The notes: generated from the letters alone by a model not told the origin. A DNA stretch of 45,367 bases from Alphaproteobacteria bacterium (GCA_024640405.1 JAHEFB010000036.1:1-45367); one strand, 5' to 3'; counted from the first letter of the stretch, positions 26,181-35,634 are shown. Program-made: numbers and translations.

Positions 26181-26918
26181 CTATTGCTCGATCTGTCCAA
26201 CGAAGTCACGGGTGCGCTTCTGCTTTGGATTGGCAAACAGATCTGCTGGTGCGCCTTGCTCTACTATTACCCCGCCATCCATGAAAACAACCCGATCTGC
26301 TGCCGCCTTGGCGAAGCGCATTTCGTGGCTGACCACAACCATTGTCATGCCGGACCTTTTAAGCTCTGCCATGACATTCAGAACATCGCCGACAAGTTCC
26401 GGATCCAGCGCACTGGTCGGTTCATCGAACAACATGATCTTGGGTTCCAGCGCCAGGGCGCGGGCAATCGCGGCCCTTTGTTGCTGCCCGCCCGATAGCT
26501 GGTTCGGGTAATTGTCTATCTTGTCTGCCAGGCCAACCCGCACCAGTGCCGCTTCAGCTATCGCTCGCGCTTCTGCTTTGGGCTTTCCCAGTACCTTGCG
26601 CAGGGCCAGCATCACGTTGCCGCCTGCCGTCAGATGCGGGTACAGGTTGAACGACTGAAAAACCATGCCAATACGCCGCCTTATGGCATTCAGGTTTGCG
26701 CCTTTCGCGGTAATTGCCTCACCATCCACGATGATTTCACCCGAGTCCGGTTCCTCCAGACGGTTACAACAGCGCAGCAGAGTACTCTTGCCTGAGCCCG
26801 ACGGGCCAATAATGAAGACCAGTTCGCTGGGACGCACGTCGATGTTTATGCCACGAAGCACTTTGAGTTTTTCGTATGACATATGCAGGTCGCGAACAGT
26901 TAAGATGGTGTCTGTCAC
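26181..26918 (-). CDS. ABC transporter ATPase, polar amino acid type
   Basis: This 245-residue nucleotide-binding subunit has Walker A GPSGSGKSTLLRC, Q-loop VFQSFNLYPHLT, signature LSGGQQQRAAIARAL, Walker B IMLFDEPTSALDPEL and H-loop VVVSHEMRFAK. The order and the NLYPHLT sequence match the GlnQ/HisP/GltL family. It powers import of the substrate captured by the binding protein encoded 85 bases upstream. All motifs are intact. Confidence 0.95.
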   Translation of the reverse strand: MTDTILTVRDLHMSYEKLKVLRGINIDVRPSELVFIIGPSGSGKSTLLRCCNRLEEPDSGEIIVDGEAITAKGANLNAIRRRIGMVFQSFNLYPHLTAGGNVMLALRKVLGKPKAEARAIAEAALVRVGLADKIDNYPNQLSGGQQQRAAIARALALEPKIMLFDEPTSALDPELVGDVLNVMAELKRSGMTMVVVSHEMRFAKAAADRVVFMDGGVIVEQGAPADLFANPKQKRTRDFVGQIEQ

Positions 26919-27003
26919 CTGGTTAGCCGTCGGGTTAAAGGACGAGGTTCGTGACAGTCAGGCGCGCCTCTCCGGCGCACCCGACAGTTTTCGGTTGGCA
27001 GGT

Positions 27004-27843
27004 TTACTTGCACTTCGGTTCATGTGCTGTTGCATCATACCCGGCAAGGTCGGGCACGCCGTAGCCGGGGTACACGGTTACTGCCGCAGAGCCTTCTGCA
27101 GGTGCATAACCAAACCATTTTTCGTGCAGTCTGGCGATGGTCCCGTTTTTCTTCAGGCACTCCAGTGCGTTTTCAATGGTCTGACGTAGCGCTTCATCCC
27201 CTTTGCGGAACGGAATGGCAAATACCTTTCCGGTCGAATGCAGGTAAGACAGTTTCAATCCTGTGGACTTCTTGACAGCCCATGCGGTTACGGTGTTGCC
27301 GGCGACATTGGCAAAGGCTCTGCCCGATACAACCGCTTGAACTGCATCTGCATTGGTACCGTACGATTCTACGGTCCAACCGATCTTGCTTTCAAGATCA
27401 CGGGCCCACCGGTCGTATGCTGACCCCTTGTTGACCGCGATGGTCTTGCCTTTGAAACCTTCAAGGCTGTCTACCGCCGGAGCATCCGCCTTCACTGCGA
27501 ACTGAAAATCAGTGTTCAGGTATCCTTCGCTGAACAGCATGTTATTGGTGCGTTCTTCTGTAACTGTCGTGGGCGCCACAAGGAAATCGTAGGTTCCTGC
27601 TTGCATGCCCGGCAACAAACCGGACCACTGCGCCGCAGTGAGATCGAGCTTGGCGCCCAGTTCACCGGCCAGCGCATTGGCCAGGTCAACGTTGAAGCCT
27701 TCAACGCCACCGTCCAGCTTGGGCATGGCATGAGGCGCGAAAGTGCCATCCAACGCTACCTTGTAGGTTTTTTCCTGTGCCATGGCAGTACCGCCAACCA
27801 GCATGGCCACGAAAACGAGTATGGGTTTGCAAGATTTTTTCAT
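27004..27843 (-). CDS. Periplasmic amino-acid-type solute-binding protein
   Basis: This 279-residue family 3 solute-binding protein begins with a Sec signal peptide (MKKSCKPILVFVAMLVGGTA, cleaved after AMA). The mature part has YKVALDGTFAPHAMPK, GGVEGFNVDLANALAGELG, LLPGMQAGTYDFLVAPTTVT and LEGFKGKTIAVNKGSAYD, the usual ligand-binding lobes. In this operon the likely ligand is a hydantoin, an N-carbamoyl amino acid, or the amino acid. The first gene of the transporter set, it has a long 5' region with a perfect palindrome 18 bases before the ATG. Confidence 0.9.
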   Translation of the reverse strand: MKKSCKPILVFVAMLVGGTAMAQEKTYKVALDGTFAPHAMPKLDGGVEGFNVDLANALAGELGAKLDLTAAQWSGLLPGMQAGTYDFLVAPTTVTEERTNNMLFSEGYLNTDFQFAVKADAPAVDSLEGFKGKTIAVNKGSAYDRWARDLESKIGWTVESYGTNADAVQAVVSGRAFANVAGNTVTAWAVKKSTGLKLSYLHSTGKVFAIPFRKGDEALRQTIENALECLKKNGTIARLHEKWFGYAPAEGSAAVTVYPGYGVPDLAGYDATAHEPKCK

Positions 27844-27861
27844 GTGTATGTCCCAATCAAT

Positions 27862-27880
27862 AGCCAGGAGAATCCTGGCT
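27862..27880 (-). promoter_or_regulatory. Perfect 8-base palindrome in the leader of the solute-binding protein gene
   Basis: AGCCAGGA (27862-27869) and TCCTGGCT (27873-27880) are perfect inverted repeats around a three-base spacer. They lie 18 bases upstream of the ATG on the minus strand. This could be an operator for a dimeric repressor or an mRNA hairpin close to the ribosome site. The rest of 27881-28058 is AT-rich and shows no gene. Confidence 0.45.
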
Positions 27881-28058
27881 GTGCATGAACGGAAAGTCGG
27901 GTCAGCTGCATCACACGGATGGAGCCGCTCACCGACTTGACGAAGGGATATTCAACCTGCAGATGTAAATTGGGTTCAATTACTTTTGTATTTTTGTTCG
28001 GATAAACGCATAACGTTTGTTTATGTGTTGCCTGAAAACGAAGCCATCAAGGCACGGA

Positions 28059-28508
28059 TCAATCTTGTTCTGCATCCCCTTCAACGTCTTCGGGCCGCAC
28101 TTGTTCCGCTTCAACAACGAACGCCGGCGCCTCCGCGATGACGGCAATCTCCACCTGCCATTCAGGGTTGGCAAGTCCGGATATGATCAGCAGGGTGGAC
28201 GCGGCTTCGTGGCCGTCCAGCATTTCATCTCGCACTTCCCGGTACAGTGGCACACCTTCCTGGGTAGTGATGTAGACCGTCATCTCTATGATGTCTTTTG
28301 CACCAAGGCCCTGATCGGCAAGGATGGCCAGCACATTGCGCCAGCATTGCTCGTGCTGGCCACGTTCGCTGTCCGCAAGATTGCCCTCCAGGTCGACACC
28401 GACCTGGCCGGAAATGAATACCAGGTCTTTACTGGCGCTTACGCGCATGGCCTGCGAATACCTGGAGAATGGGGCAGGGGCTTGAGTGGTGGCGATTTTG
28501 ACAGGCAT
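28059..28508 (-). CDS. RidA/YjgF/YER057c-family protein
   Basis: This 149-residue trimeric-type RidA protein begins FSRYSQAMRV and DLVFISGQVGVDLEGNLA. The middle ILADQGLGAKDIIEMTVYIT, and WQVEIAVIAEAP near the end, are family hallmarks. The usual Arg that holds the imino-acid carboxylate (RSCVEV in classic RidA) is not present in that form: the region reads EWQVEIAV, so imine deaminase activity is unsure. A 20-residue acidic C-terminal tail is extra. It is in the same direction as the transporter, 215 bases upstream, and divergent from ssb. It may act on an imine or other product of the hydantoin pathway (inferred). Confidence 0.85.
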   Translation of the reverse strand: MPVKIATTQAPAPFSRYSQAMRVSASKDLVFISGQVGVDLEGNLADSERGQHEQCWRNVLAILADQGLGAKDIIEMTVYITTQEGVPLYREVRDEMLDGHEAASTLLIISGLANPEWQVEIAVIAEAPAFVVEAEQVRPEDVEGDAEQD

Positions 28509-28551
28509 GGCATGATCTCCAGTTACTTGATTGCTGCGTCAAGATGTTGTA

Positions 28552-28566
28552 GAACAAATAAAGAAC
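28552..28566. promoter_or_regulatory. SOS box (alphaproteobacterial LexA site) upstream of ssb
   Basis: GAAC-N7-GAAC (GAACAAATAAAGAAC) equals GTTC-N7-GTTC on the other strand, the known LexA consensus of Alphaproteobacteria. It sits 101 bases before the ssb start and 43 bases before the divergent RidA start. ssb is a common SOS gene in this class. Confidence 0.75.
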
Positions 28567-28667
28567 AATCGGCTTTTGACGACTGTGGACAAGGTACCCA
28601 GCACGCTGGCAGGACATGGGCGAAAAGTCTAGTGTCTGGCGACAAACAGCTATGAGGAGTGAACAAC

Positions 28668-29180
28668 ATGGCAGGTTCGATTAACAAGGTAATCCTGATC
28701 GGCAATCTGGGCGCTGACCCGGAAATTCGCCACACACAGGATGGCCGGCCAATCGCCAATCTGCGTATTGCGACTTCGGAGACCTGGCGGGACCGAAACT
28801 CGGGTGAGCGCAGGGAGAAAACCGAATGGCATACCGTGGTCATTTTCTCCGAGGGTCTTTGCAAGGTGGTCGAGCAGTATCTGAAGAAAGGTTCCAAGGT
28901 CTATCTTGAAGGTCAGCTTCAGACTCGCAAATGGCAGGATCGGGATGGCAACGACCGTTATTCCACTGAAGTTGTGTTGCAGAATTTCAACTCAACACTG
29001 GTCATGCTGGATGGCCGCCAGGGCGGTGCTGGTGATTCCGGCGGTTTCAGCCAGGATACAGGCGCAGACTTTGGCCGCTCAAGTCCGATGCAGCGACCGC
29101 AAGGAGGTGGCGGGGCGAAGAAAGGCGATGACGCCCCTTCTTTCGCTCGCGATGATATGGACGACGAAGTGCCGTTTTAG
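28668..29180 (+). CDS. ssb: Single-stranded DNA-binding protein
   Basis: This 170-residue SSB protects single-stranded DNA and recruits repair and replication proteins. The OB fold spans about residues 4-112: [40 protein letters not shown] and [21 protein letters not shown] Gly/Ser/Gln-rich linker leads to the conserved acidic tip DMDDEVPF, which binds partner proteins. ATG 28668 is chosen for the GAGGAG 8 bases upstream; a GTG three codons earlier is too close to it. An SOS box is upstream and a hairpin follows the stop. Confidence 0.97.
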   Translation: MAGSINKVILIGNLGADPEIRHTQDGRPIANLRIATSETWRDRNSGERREKTEWHTVVIFSEGLCKVVEQYLKKGSKVYLEGQLQTRKWQDRDGNDRYSTEVVLQNFNSTLVMLDGRQGGAGDSGGFSQDTGADFGRSSPMQRPQGGGGAKKGDDAPSFARDDMDDEVPF

Positions 29181-29188
29181 GGCGGCAC

Positions 29189-29211
29189 ACTGCGGGTGAA
29201 TCCCGCAGTTT
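29189..29211 (+). terminator. Probable intrinsic terminator of ssb
   Basis: Eight bases after the ssb stop, ACTGCGGG and CCCGCAGT form a perfect 8-base-pair stem with a five-base loop, followed by only a short T run. The 244 bases from here to 29455 hold no other recognisable feature. Confidence 0.6.
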
Positions 29212-29455
29212 CCAGGTGGCCGGCAAAGTGTACAATTTTAACTACTTTGTTAACTTTCGGGTAACTATGCGGCCTGTCAGGTCTGCCCGGTTGTGGATTA
29301 TGCTGCAGTGCGGCATTTTTGACCAGGGTATGCCACAAGTTTGGCGCAATTGATGCTCAGAGCTATGCGCAGGGTTTAACGGGTTCGAAAAATTGAACGA
29401 GCCCCACCGGTCGCGAGAGCCTGGTCGGGCGAATAAAAGTTTGGGGATTACCAAC

Positions 29456-29800
29456 GTGAAGAAGTTTGTCATCGCTGCAGCATGCGGCGCGTTAATTCTT
29501 GCTGCCAATACCGCCACTTCGTCCGCTGGCGAGATGCTGTCGGCCAAGGAAATCAAGAGATTCATTCCAGGCCGGGCGAAAGCCAAGATCATGGGGTCTA
29601 AAGTCACCATGCGCATGAGCCGTGGCGGCTATTTGTCGGCCAGATGGGATGGTAAGCGCGATACTGGCATATGGCGGGTCACAAAGAACCAGTTGTGCAT
29701 CAAGTTCAAAAAATGGATGAATGGTGCAACCCGGTGTTCTTCCGTCAGCAGAAGCGGCAATTCCTACCGCGTCGCCGGCATTACGTTCTCCAAGTATTGA
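29456..29800 (+). CDS. Small exported protein of unknown function (DUF995-like)
   Basis: This 114-residue secreted protein starts at GTG 29456 and has a Sec signal peptide (KKFVIAAACGALILAANTA, cleavage near SSA-G). The mature part has GGYLSARWDGKRDTGIWRV then LCIKFKKWMNGATRCSSVS, a Gly/Trp/Cys pattern reminiscent of the DUF995 family of small rhizobial periplasmic proteins. The two cysteines could form a disulfide. The protein is basic (many Lys/Arg). Upstream in-frame codons lack a signal-like start. It is convergent with the CDF transporter gene. Family assignment is tentative. Confidence 0.65.
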   Translation: MKKFVIAAACGALILAANTATSSAGEMLSAKEIKRFIPGRAKAKIMGSKVTMRMSRGGYLSARWDGKRDTGIWRVTKNQLCIKFKKWMNGATRCSSVSRSGNSYRVAGITFSKY

Positions 29801-29827
29801 TGCACTCCGGTTTTGTTTCAAGCTAAC

Positions 29828-30778
29828 TCATTTTGGGTTGAGTTGCGACAGCCAGACCTGTTCGGTGTGATGTTCGCCGGACTGGATTTCGATGAACAGG
29901 CGCTTCACTTCAGGGTGTTGTTGCCTGATGTCGCGTTCTAGTTCGTAAATCGCATTTTCAAGTGAACCTGTGTCCATGTCATTGCGGACGTCCAGTGAAA
30001 CCGCCAGCAGGACGTCTTCCGGTCCCATGTGCATGGTGCGAAGTTCATTAATCTGATTGACCGCATCCGAGGCGTTGATGACGGTATTCAGGCTGTTGGA
30101 GAATTCCTCGGAAACGGCCTCGCCAATCAGTAGTCCCTTGGTTTCAAAACACAGGAAAACCGCAACACCGGCCAACAGCAATCCGATGCCGATGGACGCA
30201 GCGCCGTCCATCCATGGCAAATCCAGATACTCAGCCGCCAGCAGCCCCAGGAATGCGATCACCAGGCCGGCCATGGCTGCAGCGTCTTCGAACAGAACAG
30301 TAAAAAGGCCTGGATCCTTGCTTTGCCGTACCGCTTTCCAGATCGGCGTCCTGCCGCGCCGCCGGTTGAACTCCCTGGCGGCCATGTAAAAGGCAACACC
30401 TTCAAATACCATGGCAAGCAATAGCACGATGTAGTTCACCATGGGCGACGTTACCGCCTCCGGGTGCCGGACCTTGTGAATGCCTTCGTACAAAGATACG
30501 CCAGCACCGATTGAAAAAATCAGCAATGCAACCACAAAGGCCCAGAAATACAATTCGCGTCCATAGCCGAACGGGTGGGTCCTGTCGGCCGGGCGTTCGG
30601 ATTTCTTCAGGCCGTAGAGCAACAATCCCTGATTGCCGGTATCGACCAGCGAGTGAATGGCCTCCGACAGCATTGCGGAAGAGCCCGTGTAGACCGAAGC
30701 TGCAAACTTGGTGCAGGCAATGGCACCATTGCCCAGCAAGGCTGCAATGATTACGGTTTGCGAACTGCCTGAAGCCAT
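29828..30778 (-). CDS. Cation diffusion facilitator (CDF) transporter
   Basis: This 316-residue inner-membrane metal/proton antiporter has about six hydrophobic helices. ASVYTGSSAMLSEAIHSLVDTGNQ, with the HxxxD metal site of helix 2, is typical; HPFGYGRELYFWAFVVALLI follows. The fifth-helix region reads LFEDAAAMAGLVIAF, which fits the ZnT9/SLC30A9-like branch rather than ZitB. The cytosolic C-terminal domain ends HPEVKRLFIEIQ. It would export zinc, manganese or another divalent metal; which one cannot be told. It is divergent from the exported protein at 30873. Confidence 0.9.
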   Translation of the reverse strand: MASGSSQTVIIAALLGNGAIACTKFAASVYTGSSAMLSEAIHSLVDTGNQGLLLYGLKKSERPADRTHPFGYGRELYFWAFVVALLIFSIGAGVSLYEGIHKVRHPEAVTSPMVNYIVLLLAMVFEGVAFYMAAREFNRRRGRTPIWKAVRQSKDPGLFTVLFEDAAAMAGLVIAFLGLLAAEYLDLPWMDGAASIGIGLLLAGVAVFLCFETKGLLIGEAVSEEFSNSLNTVINASDAVNQINELRTMHMGPEDVLLAVSLDVRNDMDTGSLENAIYELERDIRQQHPEVKRLFIEIQSGEHHTEQVWLSQLNPK

Positions 30779-30872
30779 GATGTTCCTGATCCGGTTTTAT
30801 GATTTGCAGACACCTGACAGGAGTCCTGAAGATTCGAATGTTGATTGCGTCACAATAACTAGGGGAAAGCTC

Positions 30873-31244
30873 ATGAGGAAACAATGTTTGGCACTCACTG
30901 CAGCGCTGCTGATCTCAATGTCCGGCGCATCGGCAGCCGGGGAAGCTGACGTTGTAGACGTCAGGGCGACCGCATCGGCCAACGGCACCTGGTCATTTGA
31001 CGTCACCGTGTTGCACGGAGATGAAGGCTGGGATCACTACGCCAACAGATGGGATGTACTGGCACCTGACGGGACAATTTTGGGTACCCGCACATTGCAT
31101 CACCCTCATGAAACGGAGCAACCTTTCACCCGCTCACTGCGTGGTGTACCCGTGCCTGAAGGCGTGGTTTCCGTGACGATTCGGGCCAATGATTCTGTTC
31201 ATGGAACCGGTGGCAGGGAGTTCTCAGTGAGTTTGCCGAAGTAA
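30873..31244 (+). CDS. Small exported beta-rich protein, unknown function
   Basis: The 123-residue ORF starts at ATG 30873, preceded by AGGGGAA. It has a signal peptide (MRKQCLALTAALLISMSGAS, cleaved near ASA-A). The mature part alternates like an Ig-type sandwich: GTWSFDVTVLHGDEGWDHYA, NRWDVLAPDGTILGTRTLHH, and a final VVSVTIRANDSVHGTGG. Three His-rich spots (HHPHE, HYAN, VHGTG) could bind a metal. It is next to the CDF transporter (divergent) and upstream of gyrA. I recognise no named family. Confidence 0.75.
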   Translation: MRKQCLALTAALLISMSGASAAGEADVVDVRATASANGTWSFDVTVLHGDEGWDHYANRWDVLAPDGTILGTRTLHHPHETEQPFTRSLRGVPVPEGVVSVTIRANDSVHGTGGREFSVSLPK

Positions 31245-31411
31245 CTGAGTTTTATGCACTAGAAACAGTAAGTTACATTTGGGAATTTAATACCTGCAAA
31301 GATTGTGGCCAAGTTGCCTAACCGTGCCTTATTTGCTAGGTTCAAGGCAATAGAATCGCCCTGTTGTCATGCCCCTTTTCTCGAGTGTGACGCGCCACGA
31401 GGAGCCGCCGT

Positions 31412-34204
31412 TTGAGCGACGACAACGAAAACACTCCGCCGCCTCAGCCACCAATGGATGAATCCGGCGTGAGCAACATCACAATCGAAGACGAAATGCG
31501 TCGCAGCTACCTTGATTACGCCATGAGCGTGATCGTAAGCCGCGCGCTGCCCGATGTTCGCGACGGCCTCAAGCCGGTGCACCGTCGCATCCTGCATTCA
31601 ATGAACGAAAACGGCTATGACTGGAACAAGCCGTACCGTAAGTCGGCTCGCGTGGTAGGCGATGTTATTGGTAAGTATCACCCGCATGGCGATCAATCGA
31701 TTTATGATGCGCTGGTCCGCATGGCGCAGGATTTCTCCCTGCGGCTGCCCCTGATCGACGGGCAGGGTAATTTTGGATCTGTGGATGGCGATCCGCCGGC
31801 CGCCATGCGGTACACCGAAGTCCGCATGGCCAAGTCGGCCCATGCGCTTCTGGAAGACATTGACAAGGACACCGTCAATTTTCAGGACAACTACGACACT
31901 ACCGAACGGGAGCCAACGGTCCTGCCGGCTCGATTCCCGAATCTGCTTGTCAATGGCGCTGGCGGTATTGCCGTGGGCATGGCGACCAATATTCCCCCGC
32001 ACAATCTGGGTGAAGTAGTCGACGCGACCATTGCAACCATGGAAGATCCGGCGATTTCCATGGAACAGCTCAACGAGATTGTTCCAGGACCCGATTATCC
32101 CACTGGCGGTATCATCCTGGGGCGTGCCGGCATTCGCCTGGCGCAGTCCACTGGCCGTGGTTCAGTTGTCACCCGTGGTCGCGCGACTATCGAGGAGATA
32201 CGCAAGGATCGCGAAGCCATCATCATCCATGAAATCCCGTATCAGGTGAACAAGTCTTCGATGATTGAGAAGATTGCTGAACTGGTCCGCGACAAACGGG
32301 TCGAGGGCATTTCGGACATTCGTGATGAATCCGACCGTCACGGCATGCGTGTGGTTATTGAAATCAAGCGGGATGCCGTTGGCGATGTGGTGCTGAACCA
32401 GTTGTTCAAGTATTCGCAACTGCAAACCTCGTTTGGTGTAAACTCGGTCGCGCTGACTGGCGGGCGTCCCGAAGTGATGACGCTGAAGGACATGTTGCTG
32501 GCCTTTGTGGCCTTCCGTGAGGAAGTTGTTACCAGGCGCACAAAGTTTCTGCTGAACAAGGCGCGCGACAGGGCTCACGTGCTGGTGGGCCTTGCTATCG
32601 CTGTTGCCAATATCGATGAAGTGATAGCACTGATCCGCGCCGCACCCGACCCGGCATCTGCGCGTGCGGGTTTGATGGGCCGCGACTGGCCGGCCAAAGA
32701 CATGGCACCGCTTATTCGGCTGATCGCTGATCCACGTCACCAGTTAACCGATGACGGCATGTATCGATTGTCGGAGGAGCAGGCGCGCGCCATCCTGGAC
32801 CTGCGCCTGCAGCGTCTGACTGCACTGGGACGTGATGAAATCGGTGATGAGCTTGAGAAACTGGGTGCCGAAATCTCTGACTATCTCGACATCCTCAGAT
32901 CCCGGGCACGCGTTCAGTCAATCGTTCGTGAAGAACTGCTTGCAGTGAAAGAAGAATTTGCGACACCGAGGCGTACCGAAATTGCGGACTATCTCGGAGA
33001 AGTGGACGACGAGGACCTGATCGCCCAGGAAGACATGGTCGTGACGGTGTCCCACACGGGCTACATCAAGCGTGTGCCGCTGACGACCTATCGTGCACAG
33101 CGCCGAGGCGGCAAGGGCCGCGCCGGGATGCAGACCAAGGACGAGGACTTCGTCACCAGATTGTTCGTGGCGGACACTCACACGCCGGTGCTGTTCTTCT
33201 CGTCGCGCGGCATGGCCTATAAGATGAAAGTCTGGCGTCTGCCGCTGGCTGCTCCGCAGGCCCGTGGCAAGGCGCTGGTCAACCTGCTGCCGCTGGAACA
33301 GGGTGAACGTATTACAACCATAATGCCGTTGCCGGCCGACGAGACCACGTGGGGAGATCTCGACGTTATGTTTGCGACGACGCGCGGCACGGTGCGACGC
33401 AACAAACTGTCTGATTTTGTGGAAGTTCGTCAGAACGGCAAGATCGCCATGAAACTGGATGAGGGCGACGGCATTGTTGGTGTCGAAACCTGCATGGATG
33501 TGGATGATGTATTGCTGACCACCGCCAAGGGCCAGGCCATCCGATTCAAGGTTACAGACGTTCGGGTGTTTGCGGGCCGTAATTCGGTCGGAGTGCGTGG
33601 CATCAACCTGGCAGACGGGGACGCGGTCATCTCCATGACCGTGTTGCGTGGATTTGAAGCAACTTCCGATGAACGTGTGGCGTACATAAAAATGCGGCGT
33701 GCCATGGAAGGCGAAGACGGCGAGGGGGCTGATACGGACGAAGAAGCAGCCGCAGACGCAGTCATCGATCAGGAACGCTACATCCAGATGGGCGCCGCCG
33801 AGCAATTCATACTGACGCTGTCAGAAAACGGCTATGGCAAGCGATCCTCGGCGTATGAGTACCGCGTCACCGGCCGCGGCGGCAAAGGCATTACGGCAAT
33901 GGCTGTCAATGATCGAAATGGTGATCTGGTAGCCTCCTTCCCGATAGAAGAAACAGATCAGATCATGTTGGTGACGGACGGCGGTCAACTTATTCGTTGT
34001 CCGGTCAACGATATTCGTATCGCGGGCCGCTCTACCCAGGGTGTCACAGTGTTCCGTACCGACAAGGACGAAAACGTGGTATCCGTCAGCCGCATTTCTG
34101 AAGACGTCAACGGGGATGACGACGACGGGGATGGCAAAGGTGACACTGACGGCGATGAACCGGAAGTTGATGATGCACCTGACAGCGGACCTTCTAGCGA
34201 ATAA
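31412..34204 (+). CDS. gyrA: DNA gyrase subunit A
   Basis: This 930-residue type IIA topoisomerase subunit cuts and rejoins DNA for negative supercoiling. TTG start at 31412, with GAGGAG seven bases upstream. The catalytic Tyr is in [10 protein letters not shown]. The quinolone-resistance region reads [20 protein letters not shown]: Gln95 takes the place of E. coli Ser83, while the Asp equivalent to Asp87 is kept. The C-terminal DNA-wrapping pinwheel has the GyrA box QRRGGKG (so not ParC). The last 33 residues are very acidic ([18 protein letters not shown]). The gene overlaps the convergent DUF1643 gene by 11 bases. Confidence 0.97.
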   Translation: MSDDNENTPPPQPPMDESGVSNITIEDEMRRSYLDYAMSVIVSRALPDVRDGLKPVHRRILHSMNENGYDWNKPYRKSARVVGDVIGKYHPHGDQSIYDALVRMAQDFSLRLPLIDGQGNFGSVDGDPPAAMRYTEVRMAKSAHALLEDIDKDTVNFQDNYDTTEREPTVLPARFPNLLVNGAGGIAVGMATNIPPHNLGEVVDATIATMEDPAISMEQLNEIVPGPDYPTGGIILGRAGIRLAQSTGRGSVVTRGRATIEEIRKDREAIIIHEIPYQVNKSSMIEKIAELVRDKRVEGISDIRDESDRHGMRVVIEIKRDAVGDVVLNQLFKYSQLQTSFGVNSVALTGGRPEVMTLKDMLLAFVAFREEVVTRRTKFLLNKARDRAHVLVGLAIAVANIDEVIALIRAAPDPASARAGLMGRDWPAKDMAPLIRLIADPRHQLTDDGMYRLSEEQARAILDLRLQRLTALGRDEIGDELEKLGAEISDYLDILRSRARVQSIVREELLAVKEEFATPRRTEIADYLGEVDDEDLIAQEDMVVTVSHTGYIKRVPLTTYRAQRRGGKGRAGMQTKDEDFVTRLFVADTHTPVLFFSSRGMAYKMKVWRLPLAAPQARGKALVNLLPLEQGERITTIMPLPADETTWGDLDVMFATTRGTVRRNKLSDFVEVRQNGKIAMKLDEGDGIVGVETCMDVDDVLLTTAKGQAIRFKVTDVRVFAGRNSVGVRGINLADGDAVISMTVLRGFEATSDERVAYIKMRRAMEGEDGEGADTDEEAAADAVIDQERYIQMGAAEQFILTLSENGYGKRSSAYEYRVTGRGGKGITAMAVNDRNGDLVASFPIEETDQIMLVTDGGQLIRCPVNDIRIAGRSTQGVTVFRTDKDENVVSVSRISEDVNGDDDDGDGKGDTDGDEPEVDDAPDSGPSSE

Positions 34205-34712
34205 ATTCCCTCAGCACCGTGTCACGTCTGATTGCGCGTGGAAAACGCGGGGAACCGTTGGCGTTCCGGCCCAGGCACAGCAGGTTGTTGTTCCCTAACA
34301 TATGCAAGACATCGGCTTCCCGTTGCCGCAGATGGCGTGAAGCGCCCCAGGCAATGACGATATCGCCGCGATGCCGCCTGATCCAGTTGACCGCCCGGCG
34401 GATTGCCTGTTCGTTCACCGGATCAGCAACCCCGTCACTTGTCGTTAACCGGGTCGAGTCAGCTTCAATTGCGGCGCTCAGGTTGACCACGCCATGCACG
34501 GAGTACCCGTGCCGGCGACTGATGTTGGTTGTCATTGTTGTCGTGGGGTCGTTGTTGCTTTCGTCCGCGCGGCTGGGGTTCATCATGATCCACAGCACAT
34601 GTCGGGCGGCGCCATCGCCCAAATTGCGGCGGAGCCAGTATCGCTTTTGCCGGCAGGCAGAGAAGACCGCAAATTTGCTGGTCATATGTCGCGGTAGAAG
34701 TGTCAAATTCAT
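34194..34712 (-). CDS. DUF1643 family protein
   Basis: The core of this 172-residue protein matches DUF1643: [58 protein letters not shown] and a final [20 protein letters not shown]. The conserved MMNPS/D..DPTT and GxxG stretches suggest an enzymatic pocket, but the function is not known. The start is uncertain: ATG at 34754, 34712 or 34685 are all in frame and none has a good ribosome-binding site; the last one would bring the conserved core nearest the N-terminus. It converges with gyrA. Confidence 0.85.
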   Translation of the reverse strand: MNLTLLPRHMTSKFAVFSACRQKRYWLRRNLGDGAARHVLWIMMNPSRADESNNDPTTTMTTNISRRHGYSVHGVVNLSAAIEADSTRLTTSDGVADPVNEQAIRRAVNWIRRHRGDIVIAWGASRHLRQREADVLHMLGNNNLLCLGRNANGSPRFPRAIRRDTVLREFIR

Positions 34713-34920
34713 TGGATTGTTTTCGTCGGCCCGATGGTTCGAGTGACGTATCATTTGGATATTGCAGATGAATTATATACTCCATCTCCAGGCAGCATTC
34801 ACGTCTTCAGGTAACTTGTTTGAAATTTGCATCTTCTGCAACCTGCGCATCCGGGTGTTGACCGGGTATGCATCAGTAAACCAGTGAACGGATATTGACC
34901 TTGACCAGAACCCCAAACTG

Positions 34921-35583
34921 ATGATTGGTCTGGTATTGCAACTCGTGGAGAATCCGATTTCCATATTGTCAATTCCCATCGAACTTTACGCCGCCTATGT
35001 GCTGGCGTGCACTGCAGTAGTGATTGTCCCGGGACCATCGGTTACCGTGATTATTGCAAATTCATTGCGCCACGGAGCCAGGGCAGGGCTACAGAATGTT
35101 GCGGGAACACAGGCCGGGCTCGCGGTTATGCTGCTGATCCTGGCCACAGGCCTGCAATTCATCGTCCAAAGTCTCGCCCAGGTGTTCGATATCATCAGGT
35201 GGATTGGAGCTGCATATCTGATCTGGCTTGGGGTCAGGCTGCTGCGCTCGAATGGTACCCTGGGTGAAGTGTCTGATGTGCCCCGCGCCGGCGGATCGTT
35301 CTTCTGGCAGGGCTTTCTGGTTGTGTTGTCAAACCCGAAGGCACTGTTTTTCTTTGGTGCTCTGATTCCGCAGTTTTTGACGCCGGGTGGCGATGCCCTG
35401 GCACAGACATTGTTGCTGGGCGCCACATTTATCGCCGTGGCCACGCCGCTGGACTCCAGCTATGCACTGCTGGCCGGTGGTGCTGGAAAATGGCTGTCGC
35501 GTACGCGTGTCAGAGCGCTGGAGGTGGGTAGCGGAATATGCCTGGTTTGTGGTGGAGTCTGGCTTGCCCTGGCACGCAGATAG
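34921..35583 (+). CDS. LysE/RhtB-family amino-acid exporter
   Basis: This 220-residue protein has about six hydrophobic helices. The N-terminal YAAYVLACTAVVIVPGPSVT contains the PGP motif that defines the LysE/RhtB family, followed by NSLRHGARAGLQNVAGTQAG. The middle has QGFLVVLSNPKALFFFGALI (SNPK motif). It would export amino acids or related metabolites; substrate unknown. The start may instead be TTG 34966, which would begin nearer the first helix. It lies between a DUF1643 gene (divergent) and a VOC gene. Confidence 0.9.
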   Translation: MIGLVLQLVENPISILSIPIELYAAYVLACTAVVIVPGPSVTVIIANSLRHGARAGLQNVAGTQAGLAVMLLILATGLQFIVQSLAQVFDIIRWIGAAYLIWLGVRLLRSNGTLGEVSDVPRAGGSFFWQGFLVVLSNPKALFFFGALIPQFLTPGGDALAQTLLLGATFIAVATPLDSSYALLAGGAGKWLSRTRVRALEVGSGICLVCGGVWLALARR

Positions 35584-35634
35584 GTTAATCGGGAGGAACC
35601 AGCCCTGTATCGGTTAGCTCATCCAGATCACTGA

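Noticed and set aside
29222..29275. TTAA pair in the spacer after ssb as a CtrA site
   Set aside because: The two TTAA copies are separated by eight bases rather than seven, and the place is not clearly a promoter.
32918..33805. 295-codon open frame antisense to gyrA
   Set aside because: Covered by the conserved GyrA C-terminal domain; composition typical of a shadow frame.
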